This document shows, one piece after another, positions 24,096-33,357 of a stretch of DNA of 64,000 bases. The DNA lies in contig JAXGSB010000001.1 of the NCBI GenBank assembly GCA_040765295.1, positions 1,426,001 to 1,490,000 of the forward strand, read 5' to 3'. The first letter of the stretch is position 1. The number at the start of each line of letters is the position of its first letter. This stretch comes from Scatomorpha sp040765295. GTDB taxonomy: Bacteria > Bacillota > Clostridia > Oscillospirales > Oscillospiraceae. The notes below the pieces were generated by a model, which saw only the letters and a program-made list of their open reading frames with translations, did no database searches and was not told where the DNA came from. A program made the translations under genes and the position numbers.

Positions 24096-24605
24096 TTATT
24101 TATCTTCAACATCCAAAAGCTGCTCTAACACAGCCAGTCTTGGATCAATTGGTGGGCGGCAACTGCACTTTTCGTAGTTTAAGTCGATACCGCAACAGGG
24201 ACAGAGGCCTTTGCAATCTTCTCTGCACAGAGATCTTGTTTCCATTTCGAGAATAAACGTCTCTTCCAAGAGTTCGCCCAGCTCTAAAATACCTCCCACG
24301 GCATAAAAAAAACTCGGCTCCTCTTCCTCTTCGCCGTCTTCAATTTCAATTACCGGAACACTGATCTCTATGCACTTTGCCCTTTTATATTCGGCAGCGC
24401 ACCTGTCACAGGAGCAGAGAAACTCGGAATTTATCTCACACTCTACCCAAAGCGAGTCGCTCTTTCGTATAATCTCTCCCTTCGCTATGGGCACTTTAAT
24501 AAAGCTTATGACATAGGGAAGCTTGAGACGCTCGGTGGAAAGAGGAAACTCGAAGCTAAGCTTTGATCCGACATCATCCGGTATCTCCATTATTTTGATA
24601 TACAT
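24096..24605 (-). CDS. yceD: YceD family protein (DUF177), 23S rRNA accumulation factor
   Basis: A 169-residue DUF177 protein. It has a zinc-ligand pattern with CSCDRCAAEY near residue 63 and CREDCKGLCPCCGIDLN near 131, the latter typical of the family. YceD homologues are needed for 23S rRNA accumulation in E. coli and plants and are nearly always next to rpmF, as here. The exact activity is unknown. GGGAGG precedes ATG 24605, and the promoter at 24639-24667 drives both genes. Confidence 0.88.
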   Translation of the reverse strand: MYIKIMEIPDDVGSKLSFEFPLSTERLKLPYVISFIKVPIAKGEIIRKSDSLWVECEINSEFLCSCDRCAAEYKRAKCIEISVPVIEIEDGEEEEEPSFFYAVGGILELGELLEETFILEMETRSLCREDCKGLCPCCGIDLNYEKCSCRPPIDPRLAVLEQLLDVEDK

Positions 24606-24638
24606 GAAGAACCTCCCGACTTAAATAGCCGCTTTGGC

Positions 24639-24667
24639 ATTATAAGGTAATAAGCCGTTATTGTCAA
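24639..24667 (-). promoter_or_regulatory. Promoter of yceD-rpmF
   Basis: Exact consensus on the minus strand: TTGACA (24667-24662), 17-base spacer, TATAAT (24644-24639). Confidence 0.85.
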
Positions 24668-24791
24668 CTTGAAGGGCAAAATTTTGTGATACCTTCATCT
24701 GTTTTGACTTTGTTTTACTTTGCAGGTTGTTTACTGCATATCCGCATTATTCAACTCCCCAATATTTTTATTAATTCAGAGCTTTTCCTTA

Positions 24792-24820
24792 TTGCATTAT
24801 TCTCGCATAGGCTCTAAAAT
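24792..24820 (+). promoter_or_regulatory. Promoter of the pseudouridine synthase gene, apparently leaderless
   Basis: TTGCAT at 24792-24797, 17-base spacer, TAAAAT at 24815-24820. The start of transcription is expected at or next to 24827, the A of the start codon. Confidence 0.5.
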
Positions 24821-24826
24821 TAATGT

Positions 24827-25774
24827 ATGAAAACATTATCTGTTAACGAAAACGATTCGGGGCAAAGGCTCGATCGTTTTTTAAAAAAGGCGTTGCCCAA
24901 TCTCCCAAATTCGTTGATGCAGAAATTTATAAGAAAAAAGCGCATCAAGGTAAACGGTAAAGCTCAGAAAGCCGATTTTGTTTTAAACTCAGGAGACTGC
25001 ATAGCCCTTTACATTCCCGACGAGTTCTTAAAGCCCGGGAAGAGCGGAATTAAATATATCTCATCGCGCTCCGAAGCGCCCGAGATTATTTTTGAGGACG
25101 AGAACATAATTCTCTTAAATAAGCCCTCGGGGCTTTTGTCACATTCGAACTTAAAGCCTTCGGTTTTAGGTTTTATTACAGAGAGGCTGATAAAAAGCGG
25201 AGAATTTAATCCCGAAGAAGAGCTGAGCTTCTCCCCTGCCCTTTGCAACCGGCTCGACAGAAACACCTCGGGACTCTTGATAGCCGCAAAAAATGCCGCC
25301 GCCTTGAGGGAGATGAACAAGCGGATCAGGAACAGAGAGGTTGGACGCTATTACATTGCACTTGTATACTCCGAAACAAAACCTCCGGGCGGAGAGCTTA
25401 TATCGAGCTTCGGCAGAGACAAAGGGCTCAAGAAAAGCTATGCAAACTTGGAGAGTTTTTCGGGCGCAAAAGAGGCGCGGATGCGATATAAACTTTTGGA
25501 GTCTAAGGGCCATCTTCATCTTTTGGAGTGCGAGCTTATATCAGGCCTTACACACCAGATAAGGCTGCAGCTTTCAGAAAATTCGCTTCCCATAGTGGGA
25601 GACCCGAAGTATGGAAAACCAGAGATAAACAGAAAACTTGGGCTTAAACATCAGCTTCTTTGCTCCTATAAACTCTGTTTTCTTTTTGATGTGAGAGAGG
25701 GTCCGCTGAAAAATTTAAGTAAAAAGCATTTTACTATAGATATTCCTGCAGAATTTGGTATTATGTGCTTATAA
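24827..25774 (+). CDS. RluA-family pseudouridine synthase
   Basis: A 315-residue enzyme with an N-terminal S4 RNA-binding domain (GQRLDRFLKKALPNLP, then RKKRIKVNGKAQ) and a RluA catalytic domain. The active-site Asp is in CNRLDRNTSGLLIAAKN near residue 147, and the later GLTHQIRLQL is a family motif. It converts uridines in rRNA to pseudouridine; whether RluC or RluD-like cannot be decided. No ribosome site precedes ATG 24827, and the promoter placement predicts a leaderless message. A later in-frame start with a ribosome site is not seen, and the S4 domain starts at once, so the start is sound. Confidence 0.88.
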   Translation: MKTLSVNENDSGQRLDRFLKKALPNLPNSLMQKFIRKKRIKVNGKAQKADFVLNSGDCIALYIPDEFLKPGKSGIKYISSRSEAPEIIFEDENIILLNKPSGLLSHSNLKPSVLGFITERLIKSGEFNPEEELSFSPALCNRLDRNTSGLLIAAKNAAALREMNKRIRNREVGRYYIALVYSETKPPGGELISSFGRDKGLKKSYANLESFSGAKEARMRYKLLESKGHLHLLECELISGLTHQIRLQLSENSLPIVGDPKYGKPEINRKLGLKHQLLCSYKLCFLFDVREGPLKNLSKKHFTIDIPAEFGIMCL

Positions 25775-25826
25775 TTTTTTAAAGCTGTTTTTTTATCGCT
25801 TTAAATTTATGATTGGGAGGGTGTTT

Positions 25827-26993
25827 ATGGCAAAAGAACTCGTACGCTTAAAGGACTGCCGAATGGATTTTGACGGGCAGACTATAATTGATTCTATTAA
25901 TCTTGAAATTCGTGACAACGAGTTTTTGACTCTGCTCGGCCCTTCAGGCTGCGGGAAAACCACAACCTTGAGAATTATAGGCGGCTTTTTGCAGCCCACC
26001 TCGGGCGATGTTCTCTTCGACGGAGAACGTATAAACGATCTGCCCCCATATAAGCGAAATGTAAACACCGTTTTTCAAAACTACGCCCTCTTCCCCCACC
26101 TCGATGTCTATGACAATATAGCCTTCGGACTGAGGGTATCTAAGCTTGATGAGGAAGAAATTGACAGGCGAGTTATGAAGATTCTTGAAACAGTATCGCT
26201 CACCGGCTTTGAGGACAGAAAAATAAATCAGCTCTCGGGCGGTCAGCAGCAGAGAGTCGCGATAGCCAGAGCTCTTGTAAAGCAGCCCTCCGTGCTGCTT
26301 TTGGATGAACCCTTGGGCGCTTTAGACTTGAGACTTCGCAAAGATATGCAGAACGAGCTTAAACGTATTCAGCAGCAGACCGGTATCACTTTCATCTATG
26401 TCACCCACGACCAGGAAGAGGCCCTTTCGATGTCGGACACCGTTGTTGTTATGGACAGGGGCAGGATACAGCAGATCGGCACCCCTGAAAATATTTACAA
26501 TGAACCCGAGAACGCCTTTGTGGCGGACTTTATAGGCGAATCCAATATCATAGACGGACTTATGCTTGAAGACTATCTTGTCAGATTCTTTGGCAGAGAC
26601 TTTGAGTGCTTGGATAAGGGCTTTGATCTGGGAGAGCCTGTCGACGTTGTTATACGTCCCGAAGACATAGACATCGTCGAGCCCGATCCTACACATCTCT
26701 GCGGCACGGTTAGTTCTGTCACTTTTAAAGGCGTACACTACGACACAATAGTCGACTTTAACGGCTTTAAGTGGCTTATACAGACAACGGATTTTTGCCC
26801 CGTCGGCTCATATATAGGTATAAGCTTGGCTCCGGATGACATACATGTCATGAAAAAGAGTGAATACTCAGGCATCTTCGGCGACTACAGCTCATACTCG
26901 GCGGAGTATGAGGAGATAAACGACCCCGATGCCGATCCTGAAGCCCATGGCTATGAGGAATACGGAGAGTATGGGGAGGCAGGGGAAACATGA
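25827..26993 (+). CDS. potA: Spermidine/putrescine ABC transporter ATP-binding protein
   Basis: A 388-residue PotA. It has the Walker A GPSGCGKTTTLRII near residue 39, Q-loop QNYALFPH, signature LSGGQQQRVAIARAL near 136 and Walker B LLLDEPLGALD, followed by a TOBE domain (DVVIRPEDIDIVEP). It powers polyamine uptake through PotBC. GGGAGGGTG precedes ATG 25827; the in-frame extension to 25755 lies in the previous gene. Unusually, it ends in a 35-residue acidic, Tyr/Gly-rich tail (EEYGEYGEAGE). It overlaps potB by 4 bases. Confidence 0.94.
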   Translation: MAKELVRLKDCRMDFDGQTIIDSINLEIRDNEFLTLLGPSGCGKTTTLRIIGGFLQPTSGDVLFDGERINDLPPYKRNVNTVFQNYALFPHLDVYDNIAFGLRVSKLDEEEIDRRVMKILETVSLTGFEDRKINQLSGGQQQRVAIARALVKQPSVLLLDEPLGALDLRLRKDMQNELKRIQQQTGITFIYVTHDQEEALSMSDTVVVMDRGRIQQIGTPENIYNEPENAFVADFIGESNIIDGLMLEDYLVRFFGRDFECLDKGFDLGEPVDVVIRPEDIDIVEPDPTHLCGTVSSVTFKGVHYDTIVDFNGFKWLIQTTDFCPVGSYIGISLAPDDIHVMKKSEYSGIFGDYSSYSAEYEEINDPDADPEAHGYEEYGEYGEAGET

Positions 26994-27802
26994 AGAACCG
27001 CAGGCTTGCCGCCCCTTATCTGCTCTGGATGACGCTGTTCACCGTAATTCCAATATTTGTAGTTGTTTATTTTGCATTTTCCGACAGTATAACGGGCGGA
27101 TTTTCGCTGGAGAACTTTGCTGCGCTTGGCTCTTATTCTCACATAATGGCAAAGAGCATATATCTCGCCCTGATCTCGGCCATTGTGTGTCTTATAATCG
27201 GCTATCCCGCGGCATATTACATCGCCTCGCTTACGCCTAAGGCTCAGAGATGGCTTTATTTGCTTATTATGCTGCCGATGTGCATGAGCTTTCTTTTGAA
27301 AACGCTCTCCTGGGTATCTCTTTTAGAGGATACGGGCATTATAAACAGCTTCCTCGGCAAGCTGGGAATCGAACCGCTGCCGCTTATCAGAAATAACGGC
27401 GCTGTGGTTTTGGGTATAGTTTACAACTTTCTGCCCTATATGATAACGCCGCTTTTCTCTGTTCTGGAGAAGATGGACAAAAGACTCTTAGAGGCCGCAG
27501 CCGACCTCGGCTGCAGCCCTTTGCAGGTTTTCATCAAGGTAATACTTCCCCTTTCGGTTCCCGGAATAGTCTCGGGACTCACCATGGTCTTTGTGCCTGC
27601 AGTTTCCACCTTCTACATTTCCAGAAAACTGGGTTCTCCCGGCACTGTACTCATGGGCGACGTTATAGAAACTCAGTTTAAGACTGCCTACAACCCCAAC
27701 TTAGGAGCTGCGCTCTCGCTTCTCTTGATGGTGATAGTTCTATTTTGTATCTTCCTTATGAACAAGTTTTCGGGCTCATATAAGGAGGAGGTTACAATAT
27801 GA
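26990..27802 (+). CDS. potB: Spermidine/putrescine ABC transporter permease PotB
   Basis: A 270-residue permease with six membrane segments and the cytoplasmic coupling motif RLLEAAADLGCSPLQVFIKV near residues 163-182 (EAA loop). It forms the channel with PotC. It overlaps potA and potC by 4 bases each, so the four genes are translationally coupled. The length is near the usual PotB size. Confidence 0.93.
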   Translation: MKNRRLAAPYLLWMTLFTVIPIFVVVYFAFSDSITGGFSLENFAALGSYSHIMAKSIYLALISAIVCLIIGYPAAYYIASLTPKAQRWLYLLIMLPMCMSFLLKTLSWVSLLEDTGIINSFLGKLGIEPLPLIRNNGAVVLGIVYNFLPYMITPLFSVLEKMDKRLLEAAADLGCSPLQVFIKVILPLSVPGIVSGLTMVFVPAVSTFYISRKLGSPGTVLMGDVIETQFKTAYNPNLGAALSLLLMVIVLFCIFLMNKFSGSYKEEVTI

Positions 27803-28647
27803 AAAAAGTCAGCAAAATTTTTATGATTCTTGTTTTGATTTTTCTCTACCTTCCCATTGTTATACTTATTGTGGCTTCTTTTAATACCTCTGCCGATATA
27901 GCTAGGCTCTCGGGCTTCACATTTTCGCAGTATACAGCCCTTTTTCAGGACTCGGCGCTTTTGCCTTTGCTTGGAAACTCGCTCATAGTAGCCGCCCTTT
28001 CTTCGCTTATAGCAACCGTTATGGGAACAATGGCAGCTTTGGGCATATACAGCATGAGGGGCAAACTTCGCTCGTTGGCGCTAACTGTCACAAACATTCC
28101 GCTCACTAACCCCGACATAGTGACCGGTGTATCTCTGGCTCTTGTCTTTGTCTTTGTGGGCAGGGCGCTTCGCATCAACAATGTGTTGGGCTTTACAACT
28201 CTTCTTATAGCCCACATAAGCTTCAACCTGTCGTATGTGATTCTGGCCGTTTTGCCCAAGCTCACACAGATGGATAAAAACTTGAGAGATGCAGCGCTGG
28301 ACCTTGGCTGTACGCCTTTGCAGGCCTTCTTCAAGGTTATCTTCTTTGAAATTTTACCCGGGATTATATCGGGCGCGCTTTTGAGTTTTGCAATGAGCCT
28401 TGATGACTTTGTTATTTCTTACTTCGTGTACGGGCCGAGCTTTGTAACCCTGCCGGTAGAAATTTACAACTACACCAAGAAGCCGCTGCACCCTAAAATC
28501 TACGCGCTGTTTACAGTTTTGTTCGCAGCTATACTTCTCATAATGGTCCTCATGAATATCTTAGAGGCCTTAGATGCCAAGAGGACACGAAATATCAGAA
28601 AAACAGGAAATTCAGAAAGAGGTGTAAAATTTGAAAAAATTCTCTAA
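27799..28647 (+). CDS. potC: Spermidine/putrescine ABC transporter permease PotC
   Basis: A 282-residue permease with six membrane segments and the EAA loop NLRDAAALDLGCTPLQAF-like region near residues 160-178, matching PotC. It ends in a hydrophilic tail that overlaps the start of potD by 17 bases. GGAGGAGG precedes its ATG. It pairs with PotB in the inner channel of the transporter. Confidence 0.93.
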   Translation: MKKVSKIFMILVLIFLYLPIVILIVASFNTSADIARLSGFTFSQYTALFQDSALLPLLGNSLIVAALSSLIATVMGTMAALGIYSMRGKLRSLALTVTNIPLTNPDIVTGVSLALVFVFVGRALRINNVLGFTTLLIAHISFNLSYVILAVLPKLTQMDKNLRDAALDLGCTPLQAFFKVIFFEILPGIISGALLSFAMSLDDFVISYFVYGPSFVTLPVEIYNYTKKPLHPKIYALFTVLFAAILLIMVLMNILEALDAKRTRNIRKTGNSERGVKFEKIL

Positions 28648-29848
28648 GTTTATCTCACTCGCGCTCATTCTGCTCATTATGAGCGGCCTTGTCTTTTCGG
28701 CCTTTGCCGAAACCAATGACCTCAGCGGCACCACAATAAATGTTTACAACTGGGGTCAGTACATATCGGACGGAACCGACGGCTATATTGATGTGAACAA
28801 AGCTTTCACAGAGCAGACAGGCATTAAGGTAAACTACCTTACCTTTGACTCCAACGAGTCGCTCTATACCAAGCTTAAAACAGGCGGGGCTGAATATGAC
28901 GTCATAATACCCTCGGACTATATGATACACAGGCTCATAGACGAGGGGCTTATTCAGAAGATTAACTTTGACAACATACCCAACTACAAGTACATTTCGG
29001 ATGCCTATAAAAATACCGCTTATGACCCGACAAACGAGTATTCCGTACCATATACCTGGGGTGCGGTGGGTATTATCTACAACGACAAGTTTGTTAATGA
29101 GGCCGATCTTGGCGGCTGGGATCTTCTTTGGAATGATAAATATGCCGGCAAGATTTTGATGTTCGACAATCCGCGCGACTCCTTCGGTGCGGCAGAGTTG
29201 TACTTGGGTTACAGCTTGAACAGCGAGGACGAAGCCGAGATTACGGCCGCTGCCGATCTTTTGACTAAGCAAAAGCCCCTTTTGCAGTCTTATGTCATGG
29301 ATCAGATATACGGCCAGATGACGCACGAGGAGGCATGGATTGCTCCATACTATGCCGGCGACTATCTGCAGATGAGTACGGAAAACGAGCACCTGAAATT
29401 CTTTTATCCGAAAGAGGGCTTTAACCTCTTCATCGATGCCTGCTGTATTCCGACAAGCTCTAAAAACACTGCGGCTGCGGAGGCCTATATTAACTTCCTC
29501 TGCGACCCCGAAATTATGGCCGAGAACCTGAGTTTTCTCGGTTACTCCGCTCCTTCGGAAGAGGCTAAGGCGCTTATGGACCCCGAGGTATCGGGCAATG
29601 AGATTGCCTACCCGACGGAAGATGTTCTCGCACGCGGTGAAGCATTTTTGAATCTCTCGCCCGAGAGCACAAAGCTTATGGACAGCCTTTGGCTTAAGGT
29701 GAAGACAGATAACTCCCAGTCGGGCGAGAGCAACAGCAGCGTATACATCGGGCTTGCCGCTATAGCCGTCCTGATAATTGTCTTTCTCATTTTCCGCTCA
29801 CAAGCTCAGCGGAAGAAAAAAGCCGCAAGAGAATCGAGCAAAAGATAG
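28631..29848 (+). CDS. potD: Polyamine-binding protein PotD with C-terminal membrane anchor
   Basis: A 405-residue extracellular binding protein. A signal peptide covers residues 1-26 and ends in FSAFAE, a signal peptidase I type site with no lipobox Cys. The PotD/PotF fold follows (NVYNWGQYISDG, YDVIIPSDYMIHRL, YTWGAVGIIYND), with acidic and aromatic polyamine contacts. Unlike most Gram-positive binding proteins, it ends in a membrane helix at about 371-389 followed by a basic tail, so it is probably anchored at the C-terminus. The start is TTG 28631 behind AGAGGTG. It is the last gene of potABCD. Confidence 0.92.
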   Translation: MKKFSKFISLALILLIMSGLVFSAFAETNDLSGTTINVYNWGQYISDGTDGYIDVNKAFTEQTGIKVNYLTFDSNESLYTKLKTGGAEYDVIIPSDYMIHRLIDEGLIQKINFDNIPNYKYISDAYKNTAYDPTNEYSVPYTWGAVGIIYNDKFVNEADLGGWDLLWNDKYAGKILMFDNPRDSFGAAELYLGYSLNSEDEAEITAAADLLTKQKPLLQSYVMDQIYGQMTHEEAWIAPYYAGDYLQMSTENEHLKFFYPKEGFNLFIDACCIPTSSKNTAAAEAYINFLCDPEIMAENLSFLGYSAPSEEAKALMDPEVSGNEIAYPTEDVLARGEAFLNLSPESTKLMDSLWLKVKTDNSQSGESNSSVYIGLAAIAVLIIVFLIFRSQAQRKKKAARESSKR

Positions 29849-29879
29849 GATTTAAAAGATATTATAAGCAAATTTTGAT

Positions 29880-29917
29880 AAAGTAACGGCGCAGCTAAAT
29901 TGCCGCGTCGTTACTTT
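29880..29917 (+). terminator. Terminator of the pot operon
   Basis: Stem AAAGTAACG (29880-29888) with CGTTACTTT (29909-29917), further pairing inside, then ATTTC. It lies about 30 bases after potD. Confidence 0.7.
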
Positions 29918-29950
29918 ATTTCGGTTTTTACCGTTTTAGAACTAATGTCA

Positions 29951-30481
29951 TTAATCTTTGAAAACATCCATATTCTTATAAAAATACTCCCAGCCCGAAT
30001 AGAGAGTGAGCAGCAGAATAATTACCCAAAGAGCGTTTATAAGCCATGTGGGAAGAAGGACAGGAAGCATCATGACCACAAGCGCCGGCATTGTGAAGGC
30101 CGTTTTTAGTTTTCCGGAATTTGCCGCGGCTATTACCCTGTCTTTTTCTACGGCAAAGAGCCTGAGACTGGTCACGGCAAGCTCCCTCGCTACAACAATG
30201 AGAGCCGCCCAGCCGGGAAAAATCCCCCGCTCCACAAGCACAAGCATTACGGAGATAACCAGAAACTTGTCGGCAAGCGGGTCGAGAAACATTCCGAAGG
30301 TTGAGACCTGATTATATTTTCTGGCAATGTAGCCGTCGACAAAATCACTTAACGATGCCAAAATAAAAAGTATTATGGCGGCTATTGCGGCAACTTGTCC
30401 CGGAAGATACATGAGCAGAACAATCAGCGGTATAAGCGCCACTCTGATTATAGTTATTTTGCTTGCCAATGTGAGCTTCAT
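29951..30481 (-). CDS. pgsA: CDP-diacylglycerol--glycerol-3-phosphate 3-phosphatidyltransferase
   Basis: A 176-residue membrane enzyme with the CDP-alcohol phosphotransferase signature D-x2-DG-x2-AR-x8-G-x3-D-x3-D, read here from SDFVDGYIARKYNQ through GMFLDPLADK near residues 44-68. It makes phosphatidylglycerol phosphate, the precursor of anionic lipids. Its ATG overlaps the rimO stop (ATGA). It is the last gene of the long minus-strand operon that begins with the response regulator at 36971. Confidence 0.94.
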   Translation of the reverse strand: MKLTLASKITIIRVALIPLIVLLMYLPGQVAAIAAIILFILASLSDFVDGYIARKYNQVSTFGMFLDPLADKFLVISVMLVLVERGIFPGWAALIVVARELAVTSLRLFAVEKDRVIAAANSGKLKTAFTMPALVVMMLPVLLPTWLINALWVIILLLTLYSGWEYFYKNMDVFKD

Positions 30482-31794
30482 ATTATTTCTCCTATCATTT
30501 CGCCGCTCTGGGCCGAAATTATCTTTACTTTAATTATATCACCCTCAGAGCAATTTCCCAATATCTTAAGGCTTCCGTCAATCCCGGGAGAATCAAAGTA
30601 GGCACGGCCCATCTTTTCGCCACTTAAGTTTACATAATCACATTTGGCATCTATCGTCTTGCCCGAAAGACTCTGCTCCCAGGCCTCCATTATGCGAATC
30701 TGCTCCTCCATGAGCACCTCCGCCCGCCTCTCGGCAAGCTCGCGGGACACATGCTCCATCCTTGCCGCCGCAGTGCCTTCCTGCGGCGAGAACGCGAAGG
30801 TTCCGACCCTTTGAAGCTTATATTCTCTTAAAAAGTCCATAAGCTCTAAAAACGCCTCCTCGTCTTCGCCCGGTAAGCCGGTTATAAGACTGCTGCGTAT
30901 GACAATATTGGGTATTTTCTCTCTTAAAAGGACGATTGTTGACTTTATTTTATCGCCCCTGTCTTTTCTGCCCGCAAGCCTTAGAACTTCGTCGTTTATA
31001 TGCTGAATTGGCATATCGATATATTTTAGTATCTTGGGATCATTAGCTATGGTTTCTATAAGTTCTTCGTCTATCTCGCTCGGGTAGATATAGTGAAGAC
31101 GAATCCATTGAAGTTTTTCTATTTTTGTAAGTTCTCTTAAAAGTGCTGCCAGAGAGTTTTTGCCGTAGAGGTCGAAGCCGTAGTGGCTGAGGTCTTGAGC
31201 TACCAGAATGAGCTCGTTGTAGCCCATATCTGCAAGTTTTTCAGCCTCTTTTAATACCTTTTCCATTGGGCGGGACTTAAATCTTCCTCTGATTCTCGGA
31301 ATTACGCAATATGTGCAGCCGTTGTCGCAGCCGTCGGCTATGAGGAGATAGGCCCAGTGCTCGCCCGTGGAAATAAGTCTCTCTTCCTCGGGCGGTGTTT
31401 TCAGACTCGGAGCAAAATATTCGGGGTTCACTCCCGCTTCGCATTCCTCTATGGCCTTGACTATATCGAGGCAGCTGTGCGCCCCCAAAACGGCATCAAC
31501 CTCGGGGAGTTCTTTTCGAACCTCTTCTTTGAAGAGTTCGGCTAGACACCCCGTGACAATAAGCTTTTGGAGTTTTCCTTCCGTTCTGAGCTTGTTTGTC
31601 TCTAATATTGTGTCTATTGCCTCTTCCTGCGCTTCTTCTATGAATGCGCAGGTGTTGATGACTATTATCTCGGCCTCATACTGATTTGAAACTATCTTGA
31701 AGCCCGCATCTTTGAGTTTCTTTAGCATCTGCTCGGAGACAACCTGATTTTTTGCACAGCCCAAGGATATGAGTCCGACTTTCTTATTCTTCAT
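30478..31794 (-). CDS. rimO: Ribosomal protein S12 methylthiotransferase
   Basis: A 438-residue radical-SAM methylthiotransferase. The N-terminal MTTase domain starts KVGLISLGCAKNQVVSEQML; the radical-SAM cluster is in GCDNGCTYCVIPRIRGRF (C-x3-C-x2-C); a C-terminal TRAM domain ends the protein. It adds a methylthio group to an Asp of S12. Motifs match RimO rather than MiaB, whose site usually reads GCNKFCTYC. I chose ATG 31794 by family length; ATG 31806 in the same frame is possible. It overlaps recX by 11 bases. Confidence 0.92.
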   Translation of the reverse strand: MKNKKVGLISLGCAKNQVVSEQMLKKLKDAGFKIVSNQYEAEIIVINTCAFIEEAQEEAIDTILETNKLRTEGKLQKLIVTGCLAELFKEEVRKELPEVDAVLGAHSCLDIVKAIEECEAGVNPEYFAPSLKTPPEEERLISTGEHWAYLLIADGCDNGCTYCVIPRIRGRFKSRPMEKVLKEAEKLADMGYNELILVAQDLSHYGFDLYGKNSLAALLRELTKIEKLQWIRLHYIYPSEIDEELIETIANDPKILKYIDMPIQHINDEVLRLAGRKDRGDKIKSTIVLLREKIPNIVIRSSLITGLPGEDEEAFLELMDFLREYKLQRVGTFAFSPQEGTAAARMEHVSRELAERRAEVLMEEQIRIMEAWEQSLSGKTIDAKCDYVNLSGEKMGRAYFDSPGIDGSLKILGNCSEGDIIKVKIISAQSGEMIGEII

Positions 31795-32254
31795 ACTCTT
31801 CTTCATGTAAAAGTCTTTGCGTTGCAGCGCTGACTTCATCCCAAGAAAAGCCGCGGCGCATGACGGAGGCGCCGGCTTTTCTTATATTCTCCCTGTTTTT
31901 CTCTCTATTCCCCAGCTTTTTTAGAAGAAGGCTGTAAACCTCGTCTGTCTGCTCGGGCAATTCACTTAGCGCCTCGTCCCAAAGTTCTCTCGGCACGCGG
32001 CGCTTTATAAATTCAGACCTTATTTTGCCGAGTCCGAAGCCTTTCGCCGAATAATGTCGAACCAAGGTGGCGGCAAATTTTTTGTTGTTTATGAGGCCGA
32101 GCTCTGTGAGCCTCTCGGCTGCCTTGGCTGCGGCCTCTTCTTCTATACCTTTTTGTCGGAGCCTATCGACAAGCTCGCCCTCGGCGTAGTCACGCCGCTC
32201 GAGCATCTTCAGGGCCCTTTGCATTGCCTCCTTATAGGCCTCCTCCGAGACCAT
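31784..32254 (-). CDS. recX: Regulatory protein RecX
   Basis: A 156-residue RecX made of three-helix repeats, with ALKMLERRDYAEGELVDRLRQKG near residues 14-36 and the later GFGLGKIRSEFIKRRVPREL. RecX binds RecA filaments and tunes recombination. Its ATG overlaps the recA stop (TGATG), so the two are made together. Confidence 0.93.
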   Translation of the reverse strand: MVSEEAYKEAMQRALKMLERRDYAEGELVDRLRQKGIEEEAAAKAAERLTELGLINNKKFAATLVRHYSAKGFGLGKIRSEFIKRRVPRELWDEALSELPEQTDEVYSLLLKKLGNREKNRENIRKAGASVMRRGFSWDEVSAATQRLLHEEEYEE

Positions 32255-33357
32255 CAGTCCTCAAAGTCCTCCGCTGAAATCGCTATCGGCTTCGAGGCGG
32301 GCTTTCTCTCTTTCTTCGGCTCATCTGTATCTTTTTTATTCAAAATGACATCCTTAAGCTCTGCCTCTAAGCTGTCCATGAGCTCCGGATTATTCATAAG
32401 ATACTGCTTTGCGTTTTCACGGCCCTGTATTCTCTCGTCACCTACCGTATACCAGGCGCCGCCCTTATCTATGATGTCGTACTTGACGCCGAGGTCGATT
32501 ATCTCTCCCGCCTTGGAAATACCCTCGCCATAGATAATGTCAAACTCCGCCTCTTTGAAAGGAGGCGCAACCTTATTCTTAATCACTCGGGCTCTTGTGC
32601 GGTTGCCTGTCATCTCTCCCGCTACCTTGATACTCTCTATACGCCTGATGTCTATTCTTACACTGGAAAAATATTTAAGTGCTCTGCCGCCCGGTGTTGT
32701 CTCGGGGTTGCCGTACATAACGCCTATCTTTTCGCGAAGCTGATTTATGAAAACAACTATTGTTCCAGTTTTGGAGACAACACCCGCCAGCTTGCGGAGC
32801 GCCTGACTCATGAGTCTGGCTACAACTCCGACCGAGGCATCTCCCATCTCGCCTTCAAGCTCAGACCTCGGAAGGAGGGCCGCCACCGAGTCGATAACTA
32901 TTACATCCAGAGCGCCGGAGCGCACGAGCTGCTCGGTTATCTCGAGAGCCTGTTCTCCCGTATCGGGCTGGGAGATGAGCAGCTCGTCGATATTGACTCC
33001 CAAGGCTCTGGCATAGGCCGGCTCTAAAGCGTGCTCTACATCTATGTAGGCCGCATCCCCGCCGCCCTTTTGGGCGCTTGCCACAATATGCAGAGCAAGG
33101 GTTGTTTTTCCCGAGGACTCGGGCCCGTAAATTTCGACTATTCTGCCTCTCGGCACACCGCCTATGCCCAGCGCTATATCAAGGGACACGGAGCCCGTGG
33201 ATATGGCTTCGACATTGACGGAAATATCATCTCCAAGACGCATAATTGTGCCCTTGCCGAAGTTTTTCTCTATCTGCGCTATAGCAGTTTGCAGAGCTTT
33301 TTTGCGCTCGTCAGACTGGGGAGCCTGCACCTTTTCAAGCTTTTTCTTTTCTGCCAT
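32254..33357 (-). CDS. recA: Recombinase RecA
   Basis: A 367-residue RecA. Walker A is GPESSGKTTLALH near residues 71-83, followed by DVEHALEPAYA, loop L1 (RSELEGEMGDASVGV) and loop L2 (NQLREKIGVMYGNPETTPGG). It drives homologous recombination and the SOS response. AGAGGTG precedes its ATG. I see no clear LexA box of the Gram-positive type in the short gap before it, so it may depend on read-through from the prmC/DUF1385 genes. The C-terminal tail is acidic with a basic patch, as usual. Confidence 0.97.
   Translation of the reverse strand: MAEKKKLEKVQAPQSDERKKALQTAIAQIEKNFGKGTIMRLGDDISVNVEAISTGSVSLDIALGIGGVPRGRIVEIYGPESSGKTTLALHIVASAQKGGGDAAYIDVEHALEPAYARALGVNIDELLISQPDTGEQALEITEQLVRSGALDVIVIDSVAALLPRSELEGEMGDASVGVVARLMSQALRKLAGVVSKTGTIVVFINQLREKIGVMYGNPETTPGGRALKYFSSVRIDIRRIESIKVAGEMTGNRTRARVIKNKVAPPFKEAEFDIIYGEGISKAGEIIDLGVKYDIIDKGGAWYTVGDERIQGRENAKQYLMNNPELMDSLEAELKDVILNKKDTDEPKKERKPASKPIAISAEDFED

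Noticed and set aside
28655..29392. 245-codon minus-strand frame opposite potD
   Set aside because: It lies wholly over potD, has no ribosome site and no recognisable domain; the plus-strand gene is certain.
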